Shown: positions 16,147 to 25,309 of the stretch, one piece after another
How positions within the stretch are numbered: position 1 is the first letter of the stretch
Layout of the letters: each line of letters starts with the position of its first letter
Assembly (NCBI GenBank): GCA_050287605.1
Contig: JBNKCG010000027.1
Location: 3,548-67,547 of the forward strand
Direction: 5' to 3'
DNA from: QQUJ01 sp050287605
Lineage (GTDB): Bacteria; Pseudomonadota; Gammaproteobacteria; QQUJ01
Length of the DNA: 64,000 bases
Position numbers and translations under genes: made by a program
Notes under the pieces: generated by a model
The model's database searches: none
Told to the model about the DNA's origin: nothing
What the model saw: the letters and a program-made list of their open reading frames with translations, nothing else

Positions 16147-17294
16147 ATCCGTGTGAAGACGTCGCGGTAGCCGTTGTCCGGGTCGTAGCGGAGATCGGGG
16201 CCGCCGTCGGAGTCGATGTTGTCCGGAGTGACTAGGTGCACAGGTACCGCATAGCCTGTGACGGGCCGGCCGGCGAACAATCGGTTGAGTTCGTCCACCA
16301 GTTGCCAGCCCTGGAGAGTGAGCGGTTCGGCCACCGTACCGGTCTGGAAGGCGCCGGCGTGGATGCGCAGGAAGGCGGCGCTGCTGCCGTCGCCCGCCGA
16401 AAGCAGCTTGAGGTTGTCGCTGGTGCGTCCCGCCTTGGTCAGCTCCGGCGAGGCGTAGTCGAAGTAGATGTCGTTGATGGCGAGCCCGTAGCTCCAGGCT
16501 TCACCGTATTTCGCCAGCAGCTCGCGGGTCAGGGCGGGCATGCGCTGGGCGCTGGCGGAGATGGGGAGGTCTTGCACGGCGAGCAGAGTGCAGTCGGGAC
16601 AGGCGCGAATCACGGCGGCCATGGCATCGGATTTGGCGGTAGCGATGGCGAAGTTGCTGTCGGTGAAAATTACCACCCCCGCCTTGCCCCGGGACTCCAC
16701 CACGGTTGCCATGGCGGTGAGATGGGCGACCTCGATGGGGTCGGTGGAGACGTTGACCGCCACCGCGCCCGTCATGGGGCCGGCCTTGGGGCCCACATGC
16801 CAACCGACGATGGGGATGCCACGCTTGGCGAACTGCGCCAGCGCGCTGCTTAGGGCGGCGGCATCCGAGCCCACCAGCACCAGGCCGTCGGCGCCCTCCT
16901 TGAAAGCGGCATCGAGGCTGCGCTGACGGCCCGCCGCCGTACCGCCGGCGTCGTAGACGCGGATGCGCCAACCGATCACTGCGGCCGCTTCGCGGATGCC
17001 CTCGGCGACGCCCAGCACGCCGCCGTTGCGCAGATCTTCGCAGACCACTGCCACCAGCCGCAGGCCAACCGCGGCGGGGCCGGTGGTGGGACCGGTCCAG
17101 GGCGGTGAGGGGCGACTGGCCGCTGCCACCCGCTGGGCCATCTCGGTGAAGGTGTGGGGTGCGGTTGCCGTCTCGGCGCCGGCCGGTACGCTGAGCAGGC
17201 CCAGCAGCGCCAGGAGCAGGCCCGGGAGCCGTCGGCCGCGGCATGTGGTGGGCGTTTCTGCGCGTCCTGCGACGGTTGCGTGCAGTGAATCCAT
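16134..17294 (-). CDS. Periplasmic substrate-binding protein, sugar-binding type
   Basis: 386 aa with a signal peptide (core LLLALLGLLSVPAGA, preceded by Arg residues). A type I periplasmic binding fold follows: LRLVAVVCEDLRNGG, GADGLVLVGSDAAAL, GIPIVGWHVG and a C-terminal lobe with LTLQGWQLVDELNRLF. It resembles the ABC sugar-binding/TorT group, but no permease or ATPase gene is nearby. The start at 17294 follows GAGGGG. It is co-transcribed with, and overlaps, a histidine kinase, so a sensory co-receptor role like TorT or LuxP is the best inference. Confidence 0.82.
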   Translation of the reverse strand: MDSLHATVAGRAETPTTCRGRRLPGLLLALLGLLSVPAGAETATAPHTFTEMAQRVAAASRPSPPWTGPTTGPAAVGLRLVAVVCEDLRNGGVLGVAEGIREAAAVIGWRIRVYDAGGTAAGRQRSLDAAFKEGADGLVLVGSDAAALSSALAQFAKRGIPIVGWHVGPKAGPMTGAVAVNVSTDPIEVAHLTAMATVVESRGKAGVVIFTDSNFAIATAKSDAMAAVIRACPDCTLLAVQDLPISASAQRMPALTRELLAKYGEAWSYGLAINDIYFDYASPELTKAGRTSDNLKLLSAGDGSSAAFLRIHAGAFQTGTVAEPLTLQGWQLVDELNRLFAGRPVTGYAVPVHLVTPDNIDSDGGPDLRYDPDNGYRDVFTRIWRP

Positions 17295-17476
17295 CGTCGT
17301 ACCCCTCGGCTCCGATTGTAACGACGACCTAGGGTCGCGCCGCGGGCATCCTGCCCCGGCGGTCAGCGGCTGTTGCACCTCTATTTTTTAGTGTATCGGA
17401 ATTCACCGCTGATGCCCGCCGCGCGTTCGGTCGGCGTCAGCTACTGAGCGGAACCGGCTGCCGTTCCAGGGCGCTG

Positions 17477-18334
17477 CTACGCGTTTCCGGCGTCCAGGCG
17501 CTCCCAGAACGCCAGCGCCGTGGCATTGAAGCGTTGCGCCTCTTCGATCTGGGGAGCGTGCCCGCACTGCTCCCACATCTGGACTTCGGCATTGGGCAGC
17601 AGGCGTCCCAAAAGCTCGGCGTGCGCCGGTGGCACGAAACGATCTTCGCTGCCCCAGATGACCAGCGTGGGTGCGCTGATCTGGGGCAGCGCGGCGTGCA
17701 GCTCGGCCACCGGTTGCGGCGTGAAACCGCCGATGTCCACGAAGCTGCGCAGTGACTTGAGGAACGCCGCCTGTGCTCCCGGCTGTTTTGCGAGCGCGAT
17801 TTTGGTGGCGACGAAATCGTCGGTGACGATGGGGGCGGGGCGGGCGAAGGCCTTTTGCCACAGCATGCGGATGCCCGGTCTGTTGGGGCGGGTGAACAGT
17901 TCGCCCAGGCCCGGCACCGTGGCGAGACGGAATTCGAGCAGCGTGCTGCGCCGTTCGATGCCGGCAGGGTCGGCCAGCAGCAGCGATGCGACGCGCTCGC
18001 GTGCCTGGTGCGCGCAGTCCAGCGCGATGCGTCCGCCCATGGAGTTGCCGGCGATGTGGGCGCGGTCGATCTTGAGTTCGGTCATGAAATCCAGCACGAA
18101 CCGCGCGAGGCGGGGCAGAGTGTAGGTTTCGTCCGCGGGTTTGTCGCTGAGGCCGAAACCCATCAGGTCGGGGGCGAACACCCGATGCCGCGCCGCAAGG
18201 GGCGCGATGTTGTGCTGCCACTCGAGCACCGAACAGCCCAGCCCGTGCAGCAGCAGCACGGTGGAACCGGAGTCCCCCGCCTGCCAGTAGCGGGTGTTGA
18301 TGGCGCCGATGCGGATATGGCGGTCGTCGGGCAT
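17477..18334 (-). CDS. Alpha/beta hydrolase
   Basis: 285 aa. Oxyanion motif LLLHGLG, nucleophile elbow GNSMGG (Ser98), acid in WGSEDRFVPP and catalytic His in CGHAPQIEE: a complete triad. There is no signal peptide. The family includes meta-cleavage product hydrolases and lipase-like esterases; the substrate cannot be told. It is followed on the minus strand, after a gap of about 180 nt, by the binding-protein gene. Confidence 0.87.
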   Translation of the reverse strand: MPDDRHIRIGAINTRYWQAGDSGSTVLLLHGLGCSVLEWQHNIAPLAARHRVFAPDLMGFGLSDKPADETYTLPRLARFVLDFMTELKIDRAHIAGNSMGGRIALDCAHQARERVASLLLADPAGIERRSTLLEFRLATVPGLGELFTRPNRPGIRMLWQKAFARPAPIVTDDFVATKIALAKQPGAQAAFLKSLRSFVDIGGFTPQPVAELHAALPQISAPTLVIWGSEDRFVPPAHAELLGRLLPNAEVQMWEQCGHAPQIEEAQRFNATALAFWERLDAGNA

Positions 18335-18364
18335 GGCGGCAGGTTCCTTGGGGGGCAGAGTGGA

Positions 18365-19033
18365 TCAGTCGAGAGGTTGGCCGAAGCGCTGTAGGCGCGG
18401 CGCCCAGCTTCCGATGATGTCGGCGGAGACCAGGATGCGCCGCGCCTGCCCGATCAGCAGGCGGCGGGGGACCAGTCCGAAGTAGCGCGAATCGGCGCTG
18501 TTGTCGCGGTTGTCGCCCAGCATCAGGTAGTGGCCTTGCGGCACCACGATGGGGCCAAAGGTTCTTCGCGCCTGAACCTCGGGCAGCAGTTGGATGCGCC
18601 GGGTCTCACCGGCGAGGGATTCCGTCACGCGCAATGCCTCGAGGCCGGCGCCGTGAGCACCCGGTTCGGTCGTTGTCTGCGGGTCGCTGTAGAGGGCGGC
18701 TTGCCCGTTGATGATGAGCGTATCGTTGCGCATCTCCACCCGGTCGCCCGGCAAGCCGATAATGCGCTTGATGAGCCGCGTGCCGTCTTGCGGCGAGGCG
18801 AAGGTTACGATGTCGCCGCGTTTGGGTTCGCCGAGGTGCGCCACGACGATATCGGTCAACGGCACCTTGAGATCGTAGGCGAGGCGGTTGACGAACACGA
18901 CGTCGCCCTCCAGCAGGGTCGGGCGCATCGATCCCGTGGGGATGGGGTTCCAGTCGGCGATGCCGGTGCGGAACAGGCCCAGGCAGAGCACAAACGCGAT
19001 AAGGCCGCGATTGTTCTTGATCCAGGTTTTCAT
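18365..19033 (-). CDS. lepB: Signal peptidase I
   Basis: Cleaves signal peptides at the outer face of the inner membrane. 222 aa with one N-terminal helix (about 9-24). Catalytic Ser35 lies in IPTGSMRPTL, Lys90 in RLIKRIIGLPGD, and box E is GDNRDNSADSR. It is shorter than E. coli LepB, with a single transmembrane segment. It lies upstream of the hydrolase gene and downstream of the cytochrome gene on the same strand. Another lepB copy, next to lepA, may exist elsewhere in the genome. Confidence 0.92.
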   Translation of the reverse strand: MKTWIKNNRGLIAFVLCLGLFRTGIADWNPIPTGSMRPTLLEGDVVFVNRLAYDLKVPLTDIVVAHLGEPKRGDIVTFASPQDGTRLIKRIIGLPGDRVEMRNDTLIINGQAALYSDPQTTTEPGAHGAGLEALRVTESLAGETRRIQLLPEVQARRTFGPIVVPQGHYLMLGDNRDNSADSRYFGLVPRRLLIGQARRILVSADIIGSWAPRLQRFGQPLD

Positions 19034-19066
19034 GTTGGTTTCACCGCTGTGGTCGGGACATGTGCA

Positions 19067-19624
19067 TCACAGCATATCGGAAATGCGCTTGGGCAGCATG
19101 GTGCGCAGGACGTCGTCGCGCAGCAGGTAGTGGTGGAACAGCCCGGCTGCCGCATGCGCGCCGGCCAGCCAGAGGATCAGGTCACCCAGCAGGCCGTGGA
19201 CCTCGCCGATCACTGCGCCGATCGCGTGCCACTCGGGCAACGGCGACGGCACGGTCACGGCGCCCAGCAGCGTCAACGCGTGACCCTCCAGCCAGGCGCC
19301 CGTGACGGCCGAGAGCGGTACCACGAAGAGCAAAACGATGAGCCCCATTTGGACCGCGTTGGAGGCCAGGGTCATCCAGCGCGCAAGGGATGGTGGTTCC
19401 GGGTGCTTGTCGAACGCCTGCCACGCGATACGCACCAGTGCCAGTGCCAGCACGCAGAGGCCCAGAGTCTCGTGCAGCTGCCGCTCGAAGTCCCGGGCGG
19501 TCGAGTAGACGCGCTCCTCGGGGCCGCCCGGACCGAAGATGAAGGCGACAAGCACGAGAATGGCCGTCAGCCAGTGGATGAATTTGGTCGGGGCGCTGTA
19601 GTGGGCGGAGGGGCTGTTTTGCAT
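19067..19624 (-). CDS. Cytochrome b561-type membrane protein
   Basis: 185 aa with four transmembrane helices. Candidate haem ligands sit in helices 1, 2 and 4: KFIHWLTA, RQLHETLGL, GEVHGLLGD and GAHAAAGLFHH; the C-terminal VLRTMLPKR is typical of the bacterial b561 family. It probably passes electrons between the quinone pool and a periplasmic partner (YceI-like proteins are common partners, but none is here). Confidence 0.87.
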   Translation of the reverse strand: MQNSPSAHYSAPTKFIHWLTAILVLVAFIFGPGGPEERVYSTARDFERQLHETLGLCVLALALVRIAWQAFDKHPEPPSLARWMTLASNAVQMGLIVLLFVVPLSAVTGAWLEGHALTLLGAVTVPSPLPEWHAIGAVIGEVHGLLGDLILWLAGAHAAAGLFHHYLLRDDVLRTMLPKRISDML

Positions 19625-19759
19625 GGTGGGTTGGTCCGACGGGTTGAGATTCGCTTTTCGATAGGCCCGATGGTGATTCGCGCGTGCTACACGGGTATTA
19701 CCAAACCCGCGAGTACCTATCTCCCAATCCCGCCGTAGGTGGGGGCCTTGCGCGGGACA

Positions 19760-20251
19760 CTAACGCCCGTCCCCCGAGAGCGGGCGCTGTCGCTGGTCAG
19801 CTTCTGCGATGACAGCCTTCATTGGAACAAAGGCGATGCCGTTAGTTTCAACCTTGGGCCCAGTCTTTTCGAAGCCAAAGCGTTCGTAGACGGGAACCGC
19901 GTTCGGCGAGGAGTTGACGGTGATCTGCGTGCCCGGCTCGATGTCGGTCATCAGCGCCTGATATAGGCTGCGCGAAACGCCTTGCCCTTGATGGGCGGGG
20001 GCGACGAACAGATGGAGCAGATGAGTACCGCTGCGCAACGCGGCCACGCCGGCGAGCTCTCCGCCCTCGATCGCCGCCAAGTAGTGGATCTCGGCATTCG
20101 AAATGTAGCCGGCAATGACCTTTGGTGTGATGCTTTCCAGAAACCGCTCGGCTCCCTTGCCGCTGGGCTCCAGGGTGAAGTAGTGCGCAACGCTGCGGAT
20201 GAGAGCGCTGATGGCTTCTGCATCCTCCGGCGTGGCTTTTCGAATTCTCAT
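19760..20251 (-). CDS. GNAT-family N-acetyltransferase
   Basis: 163 aa, a single GNAT domain: MRIRKATPEDAEAISALI at the start, the acetyl-CoA site around LFVAPAHQGQGVSRSLYQAL, and NSSPNAVPVYERFGFEKTG near the end. The acceptor is unknown. The ATG overlaps the stop of the upstream gene (ATGA at 20251-20248). It is the last member of a run of accessory genes all on the minus strand. Confidence 0.88.
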   Translation of the reverse strand: MRIRKATPEDAEAISALIRSVAHYFTLEPSGKGAERFLESITPKVIAGYISNAEIHYLAAIEGGELAGVAALRSGTHLLHLFVAPAHQGQGVSRSLYQALMTDIEPGTQITVNSSPNAVPVYERFGFEKTGPKVETNGIAFVPMKAVIAEADQRQRPLSGDGR

Positions 20252-20754
20252 GGTGGCGGATGGGTGACGGCGAGACGGCGGACGGCGGAGGCCAGCAGGA
20301 CTCGCGAGTAAACCTTGTGAAAGCCCAGCAAGGCGTGGAACTGCCAGCCGAAGCCGCCGCTCTTGCGAGGGACGACTGCCGAGCCGAAAAACAGCGTGGT
20401 TGAGCCCTTGGACTCGGGCGTTGCCGCCGCAACCATGAACCAAGAACGCGTTTGCCCCGCCGCCAGGATGGCTTGATTCGAGGCGCGTGCCTCGACGGTC
20501 CACGCTGAGAATGCAGACGTCTGATTATAGGCCAGCGCCCGGGCGTCTTCGTCGCCTGCGGGAAGCCCGAGGAAGCGCGCGATCAACCAGCGCTCGACCT
20601 TGAAGACGGATGACGTGTAGAAGGCGCGCAGAAAATCGCTGAGGTCGACGCTACGGGCGAATTTCACCGAATAACAGTCGGTGTAGGTGTTCCGATCAGC
20701 ATACGCCTTCAATAGGGCGTCCGAGGGTAGCCGTGCGACTTTGATGGTTGGCAT
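20248..20754 (-). CDS. Hypothetical protein, 168 aa
   Basis: Soluble, mixed alpha/beta. Visible landmarks are YTDCYSVKFARSVDLSDFLRAFYTSSVFKVER near the N-terminus (a tyrosine-rich strand/helix), a central RSWFMVAAATPESKGSTTL strand region and GWQFHALLGFHKVYSR near the end. It faintly resembles ligand-binding DUF2867-like proteins, but I would not assign it. It is coupled by a 4-nt overlap to the downstream acetyltransferase. Confidence 0.68.
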   Translation of the reverse strand: MPTIKVARLPSDALLKAYADRNTYTDCYSVKFARSVDLSDFLRAFYTSSVFKVERWLIARFLGLPAGDEDARALAYNQTSAFSAWTVEARASNQAILAAGQTRSWFMVAAATPESKGSTTLFFGSAVVPRKSGGFGWQFHALLGFHKVYSRVLLASAVRRLAVTHPPP

Positions 20755-20790
20755 GGTGGGGGCGTGTTCGCTGTCGTCAACTCATTGTGT

Positions 20791-21051
20791 CTATCTGCGC
20801 AAGATGGCGTACTTTGCGTCTGTCATAAAAAAACCATACCACAAGCCGATTACCACAGAGACTGGAAGCTGATACACAGTGAACTGTGAGAGTAGCGTTA
20901 GCGTCAGTACTGATGCACCAAAAGCAGAGATAAGATGTACTGCTGCTTTTGCATAATTTCCCCTTGCCACTCCTTTCACACGATGGCCAAGCTCGCTGCC
21001 TAGCACCGCAGCCATGAAGGAGATGACCCAAATTAGCGCGTAGTCATTCAT
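20791..21051 (-). CDS. Small membrane protein, 86 aa
   Basis: Two or three hydrophobic helices: ALIWVISFMAAVLGSE, AAVHLISAFGASVLTLTLL and LPVSVVIGLWYGFFM, with a short basic loop (HRVKGVARGNYAK). No family recognised. The base composition is clearly more AT-rich than the surrounding genome, and no ribosome binding site is evident before the ATG. Both points suggest acquired DNA. Confidence 0.55.
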   Translation of the reverse strand: MNDYALIWVISFMAAVLGSELGHRVKGVARGNYAKAAVHLISAFGASVLTLTLLSQFTVYQLPVSVVIGLWYGFFMTDAKYAILRR

Positions 21052-21063
21052 TATCGTTCGTGT

Positions 21064-21132
21064 GGATTTGCATTTGAGCTAAGCGGGCTGTGTCCGATGC
21101 TCTTGGCTCTCTGTTTGGTCGGAAGGTTAGGC
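21064..21132 (-). repeat. Possible decayed attC-like recombination site
   Basis: Read on the minus strand, the segment opens with GCCTAAC (21132-21126), which fits the attC R'' consensus RYYYAAC, and about 45 nt later has CCGCTTAGCTCAA, close to the GGCTTAACTCAA core found before the R' box of classical cassettes. The expected final GTTRRRY box is not intact. It lies between two accessory genes of the same orientation. This is resemblance only. Confidence 0.3.
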
Positions 21133-21284
21133 CGCCCTAGCGGGGTGCCGGATCACCCGGTACTCGGAACGTAACCACGCTATCGGCGATCCAGCGCTCA
21201 AAGTGCCGTGGCGTCGCGTTTGCGCACGTATCGTAGCCGGAAACAACACCGATTCACGACGGACAGTCCAGAGTTGGTCGGTGG

Positions 21285-21800
21285 TCACAGCTTAAGCCTG
21301 AAGCCGTACACGGCTAATCCCTGCTGCGAGAAGTCCAAGTCCTCCGACCGAACGAAGCCGAGCCGCTGGTAGAGGTCCCAAGCGACTTGCATGGACTTCG
21401 TGGTATGGAGAATGACCTGGGAATGACCGCTCTCTCGGGCGAGATCAATGCACGCTTGCGTCAGCGCCCTGCCGGCTCCGCAGCGCTGGAACTTGGGGTC
21501 GACGCCCAGAAGGCGGATGCCGGAAGCGTCTGTTTCGGACGTTGCTGTACCGCCGGAGCCATAGCTGGCCATGTCATCGAAGTAGACGACGCCACCGAGC
21601 AACTCGTCTGCGGACGATAGGGCTACCAGAACTCTTGTGCTTGGTTGGTCCGCGAACGTGCTGATGTTCTTGAGCATCTGATAATAGGCTGGCTGTTCGG
21701 CAGGGGTCGGAAAGCCGGCAAGACCGGAGTAGACCCTGACCATCAGTTCGCCCAGCGCGTCAGCCTCGTTGGGCTGCAAATCGCGGATCGTCGGATGCAT
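21285..21800 (-). CDS. GNAT-family N-acetyltransferase
   Basis: 171 aa. IRDLQPNEADALGELMVRVYSG at the N-terminus, acetyl-CoA pyrophosphate loop around LGVDPKFQRCGAGRALTQA, then SGHSQVILHTTKSMQVAWDLY and RLGFVRSEDLDF, the usual GNAT C-terminal strands. The substrate is unknown. It is separated from the reductase gene upstream by 35 nt and followed by about 230 nt without a gene. Confidence 0.87.
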   Translation of the reverse strand: MHPTIRDLQPNEADALGELMVRVYSGLAGFPTPAEQPAYYQMLKNISTFADQPSTRVLVALSSADELLGGVVYFDDMASYGSGGTATSETDASGIRLLGVDPKFQRCGAGRALTQACIDLARESGHSQVILHTTKSMQVAWDLYQRLGFVRSEDLDFSQQGLAVYGFRLKL

Positions 21801-21835
21801 GTTTTGCGACTCCAGTGACGCGCCCAGCGCCCCGG

Positions 21836-22498
21836 TTAGGCGTCCGTACGCCCTTGGCGCTGCAGGACGACATGCGTGGCCTTCTCCGACGCGACGAATT
21901 CAACGCATACGTATCCCAGAGCCCGCAAGTCAACCCCCTCGAACAGCGATTCTCCCCGGCCGAGCAGGACCGGTGAGATGGCGATGTGCAGTTCATCAAT
22001 GAGGCCCTCGCGAAGATACTGCCGGATGGTGTTGGGCCCACCGCCAATCCGCACGTCTCTTCCGGCGGCCGCCTCTCGTGCCCGGTCAAGCGCCTCGTGA
22101 ATTCCGCCCGTCACGAAGTGAAACGTCGTGTCGCCTTCCATTGCAATGGGTGGGCGCGCATGGTGAGTCAGGATGAAGACCGGAAAGTGATACGGCGGAT
22201 TGTCTCCCCACCAGCCTTTCCAGTTCATGTCCGGCCAGGGACCGCGAATCGGTCCGAACATGTTCCTTCCAAGAATCCATGCCCCTACATTCCGAAAACC
22301 GCGCGCGGCGAAGTCGTCGTCAATTCCCGTCGCGCCGTCGTCGTTGCCAAATAGGACCCGTTGGACCGTGCGTGTCGGGATAAGCCACTGGTGCAGATCT
22401 GTCCCACCAATTCCGAGTGGATTGTCGATGTCTTGCTTCGGGCCCGCGCCGTACCCGTCGAGCGAAATGGTGAAACTCTCAACGCGAATTCGTGTCAT
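21836..22498 (-). CDS. Dihydrofolate-reductase-like (RibD C-terminal) protein
   Basis: 220 aa of the RibD C-terminal/DHFR-like reductase family: VESFTISLDGYGAG at the start, GAWILGRNMFGP in the middle, then VRIGGGPNTIRQYLREGLIDE and HIAISPVLLGRGESLF. Proteins of this group are NADPH-dependent reductases of unknown substrate, frequent in mobile accessory DNA. GGAGG precedes the ATG at 22498. The stop codon lies inside a GCCTAAC heptamer (21841-21835). Confidence 0.86.
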   Translation of the reverse strand: MTRIRVESFTISLDGYGAGPKQDIDNPLGIGGTDLHQWLIPTRTVQRVLFGNDDGATGIDDDFAARGFRNVGAWILGRNMFGPIRGPWPDMNWKGWWGDNPPYHFPVFILTHHARPPIAMEGDTTFHFVTGGIHEALDRAREAAAGRDVRIGGGPNTIRQYLREGLIDELHIAISPVLLGRGESLFEGVDLRALGYVCVEFVASEKATHVVLQRQGRTDA

Positions 22499-22562
22499 TG
22501 TAAGTCCTCCAATGAGATCCACGTCCAACGTGCTAGCACACGGGTGAATCGATACGCGCCGA

Positions 22563-25220
22563 TTAACCCGTATTTCTCATGCCCGCCGCAATCCCCGCGA
22601 TCGTCACCAGCAGCGCATCCTGTAGCCGCGGGTCGGCATTCTCACCTTGGGCACGCACGGCGCTCAGCAGTTCCACTTGCATGAGATTCAACGCGTCGGC
22701 GTAGGGGTTGCGTACCTGGACGGAGCGCAGCAGGGGTGGGTTGTGCTCCAACGGTTCGCGGTGACCGATGAGATCGAGCACCGCTTGGCGGGTGTAGAAG
22801 AAACGTTGGCGCAGCGACTCGCCGAGTGCACGCAGCGCGTTGTCTTCCACCAGTTCGCCGTCGTAGCAGGCTGAGATATCGGGGTCGGCCTTGGCGAGCA
22901 CCATCTCCACCAGGTCGAGGGTGGTTGAGAAGAAGGGCCAGCGATCGCGCATAGCGGTGATCTGTTCGCCCAGCCCCTGATCCAGCGCGTCGCGCAACGC
23001 CACGCCTACGCCCAGCCAGGCGGGAAGAATGAGCCGGTTCTGAGTCCAGGCGAAGATCCACGGAATGGCGCGCAGGGTTTCGATGCCGCCGTCGGCGCGG
23101 CGCCGCGCAGGGCGGCTGCCGATGGCCAGTTCGCCCAGTTCCGGCTCGGGCGTGGCGGCGCGGAAGTAGGGGACGAAACGTGGATCTCCGCGCACGACTT
23201 CGCGGTAGGCGAGGACGGAATCGTCGGCCAGGCGCTGCATGAGTTCGCGCCACTCGCTTTTGGGTTCGGGCGGCGGCGTGAGCGTCGCTTCCAGCACCGC
23301 CGATGTGTAGGTCTCCAGCGTGCGCAGTGCGAGACGTGGCAGACCGAATTTCGCGCGGATCATTTCGCCCTGTTCGGTGACGCGCAGGTTGCCGTTCACC
23401 GAACCCGGCGGTTGCGACAGAATCGCGGCGTGGGCCGGAGCGCCGCCGCGACCGGCCGAGCCGCCGCGACCATGAAACAGCCGCATCCGCACGCCGTGGC
23501 GGCGACATACCTCGGTGAGCCGTTCCTGCGCGCGGTATTGTGCCCACGATGCCATCAGCAGTCCGGCATCCTTGGCTGAGTCCGAGTAGCCGATCATCAC
23601 CTCCTGGAAATCTTCGATGCGCGCGCGATAGGCGGGCAGCGACAGCAGGCGGTCGATGCAGCCGGCGGCATGCTCCAGATCGTCGAGGGTTTCGAACAGC
23701 GGCACCACCGGCAACGGGTGCGGCAGGTGCGCCTCTTTTTGCAGCAGCGCCACCTCCAGCACGTCGGAGGGATCGGTGGCCATGGAGATGACATAGCTGC
23801 CCAGCGTTCCTTCGCCGCGCTCGGCGAGCATGGCGAAGGTGTCGAGCACCTCGCGCACCTCGGCGTTGGCGGGCAGATCGGAGGGGATCAGCGGACGGCG
23901 GCTCTCAAGCTCGGTCAGCAGCCACTGCTGGCGCTGCTCTTCGGGCCAGTCGTCGTAGGCGCCGAGACCGAGATGACGGGTGATGGCGTCGAAGACGTCG
24001 CTATGACGCGTGGACTCCTGGCGGATGTCGAGGCGCATCAGCGTGGTGCCGAAGCAGACAACGCGGCGGATCACGTCGAGCAGCTTGCCGTCGGCGACGC
24101 GCCCGGCACCCACCTCGTGCAGCGAACGGTGGCATAGCAGCAGCGGTTCGAGCAGCTCCTCGCGCGTGAGGTAGGGTTGCAGACCGGGGTATTCGTGACG
24201 ATCGATGCGTGCTTCGGCCCACTCGCGCGTGGCGGCCAGACGGTCGCGTACCTCGCGTAGCAGTTCGCGGTAAGGCTCGGCGCAGTCGCCGACTCGCGCG
24301 CGCAGTTCGTCGCTGGCTTTGCGCACCGAGAGATCGGCGCGCAGTACGTTGATGTCGCGCCAGTAGAGGTCGGCCGCCATCCAGCGTGCCAGTAGACTCA
24401 CCTCGCGCGTGACTTCGGGCGTGACGTTGGGGTTGCCGTCGCGGTCGCCGCCCATCCAACTGCCGAAGCGCACCGGTGCGCAATCGAGGGGTAGCGGCTT
24501 GTCGGTGTGCTGGCGCAGCAGGCGGTCGAGTTTGCGCAGGTAACGCGGCACCGCCTGCCAGAGCACGGTCTCGATCACCGCGAAGCCCCACTTGGCCTCT
24601 TCCAGCGGAGTGGGGCGTTTGCGGCGGATTTCGTCGGTGAGCCAATAGGCGGTGATCTCGCGGCGCAGTTCGTCGATGACGAGGTGTGGCGATTCGCCGG
24701 TGCGACGCCGCAGCTCCAGGGCATCGAGCAAAGTGGCGATGTTGGTGTCTTTGTGGATCAGGGTGCGGCGCTTGACCTCAGTGGGGTGGGCGGTGAGCAC
24801 CAGTTCGATGTTAAGGCTGCGCAATGTGTCGTGGATCTGCGTGGTGCTCAACCCGTTTTGCAGCAAGCGCGCCAAACAGCCGTCGAGCGCGGCCGGGTCT
24901 TCCGTTTCCGGGATCAGTTGCCCGTAGGGACGCGCGCCGTGGGTCTGCTCGGCGATGTTGGCGAGATTGAGAAACTGGGTGAAGGCGCGCGCCACCGATA
25001 GCACCTCGTCGGGCGCCAGTTCGGAAATCAGCTCGTGCAACGCGCTGCGGTCGTACTCCTTGGCCTCGTGGATGGCCTTGGCCTGTTTGCGCACCTCTTC
25101 GACCTTGTCGAACACCTCCCGACCGGCTTGCTCGATGAGGGTTTCGCCCAGCAGTTCGCCTAGCAGATGCACGTCTTCGCGCAGGGAGGTGATGGGGTCG
25201 TAGTCGGGGATGTCGTTCAT
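22563..25220 (-). CDS. ppc: Phosphoenolpyruvate carboxylase
   Basis: Carboxylates PEP to oxaloacetate to refill the TCA cycle. 885 aa, full length. Hallmarks: VLTAHPTEVKRRTL with the catalytic His, GSWMGGDRDGNPNVT, MIGYSDSAKDAG, RLFHGRGGSAGRGGAP and the conserved C-terminal MRNTG. A DcuS/DcuR-like two-component system is encoded immediately upstream on the same strand, so C4-dicarboxylate sensing may be linked to this reaction. Confidence 0.97.
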   Translation of the reverse strand: MNDIPDYDPITSLREDVHLLGELLGETLIEQAGREVFDKVEEVRKQAKAIHEAKEYDRSALHELISELAPDEVLSVARAFTQFLNLANIAEQTHGARPYGQLIPETEDPAALDGCLARLLQNGLSTTQIHDTLRSLNIELVLTAHPTEVKRRTLIHKDTNIATLLDALELRRRTGESPHLVIDELRREITAYWLTDEIRRKRPTPLEEAKWGFAVIETVLWQAVPRYLRKLDRLLRQHTDKPLPLDCAPVRFGSWMGGDRDGNPNVTPEVTREVSLLARWMAADLYWRDINVLRADLSVRKASDELRARVGDCAEPYRELLREVRDRLAATREWAEARIDRHEYPGLQPYLTREELLEPLLLCHRSLHEVGAGRVADGKLLDVIRRVVCFGTTLMRLDIRQESTRHSDVFDAITRHLGLGAYDDWPEEQRQQWLLTELESRRPLIPSDLPANAEVREVLDTFAMLAERGEGTLGSYVISMATDPSDVLEVALLQKEAHLPHPLPVVPLFETLDDLEHAAGCIDRLLSLPAYRARIEDFQEVMIGYSDSAKDAGLLMASWAQYRAQERLTEVCRRHGVRMRLFHGRGGSAGRGGAPAHAAILSQPPGSVNGNLRVTEQGEMIRAKFGLPRLALRTLETYTSAVLEATLTPPPEPKSEWRELMQRLADDSVLAYREVVRGDPRFVPYFRAATPEPELGELAIGSRPARRRADGGIETLRAIPWIFAWTQNRLILPAWLGVGVALRDALDQGLGEQITAMRDRWPFFSTTLDLVEMVLAKADPDISACYDGELVEDNALRALGESLRQRFFYTRQAVLDLIGHREPLEHNPPLLRSVQVRNPYADALNLMQVELLSAVRAQGENADPRLQDALLVTIAGIAAGMRNTG

Positions 25221-25309
25221 CGTATTTGTGTGGTTTTCGTTTTTACGTGGAGCGAATTGGGAAATCGAGGCAGGAACAAAGTGTGGCTTTCATATCCGGG
25301 CGTAATAGC

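Noticed and set aside
19739..19760. GGGCGTTAG at the end of the first GNAT gene as an attC R' box
   Set aside because: The following base breaks the GTTRRRY consensus and no partner boxes are nearby.
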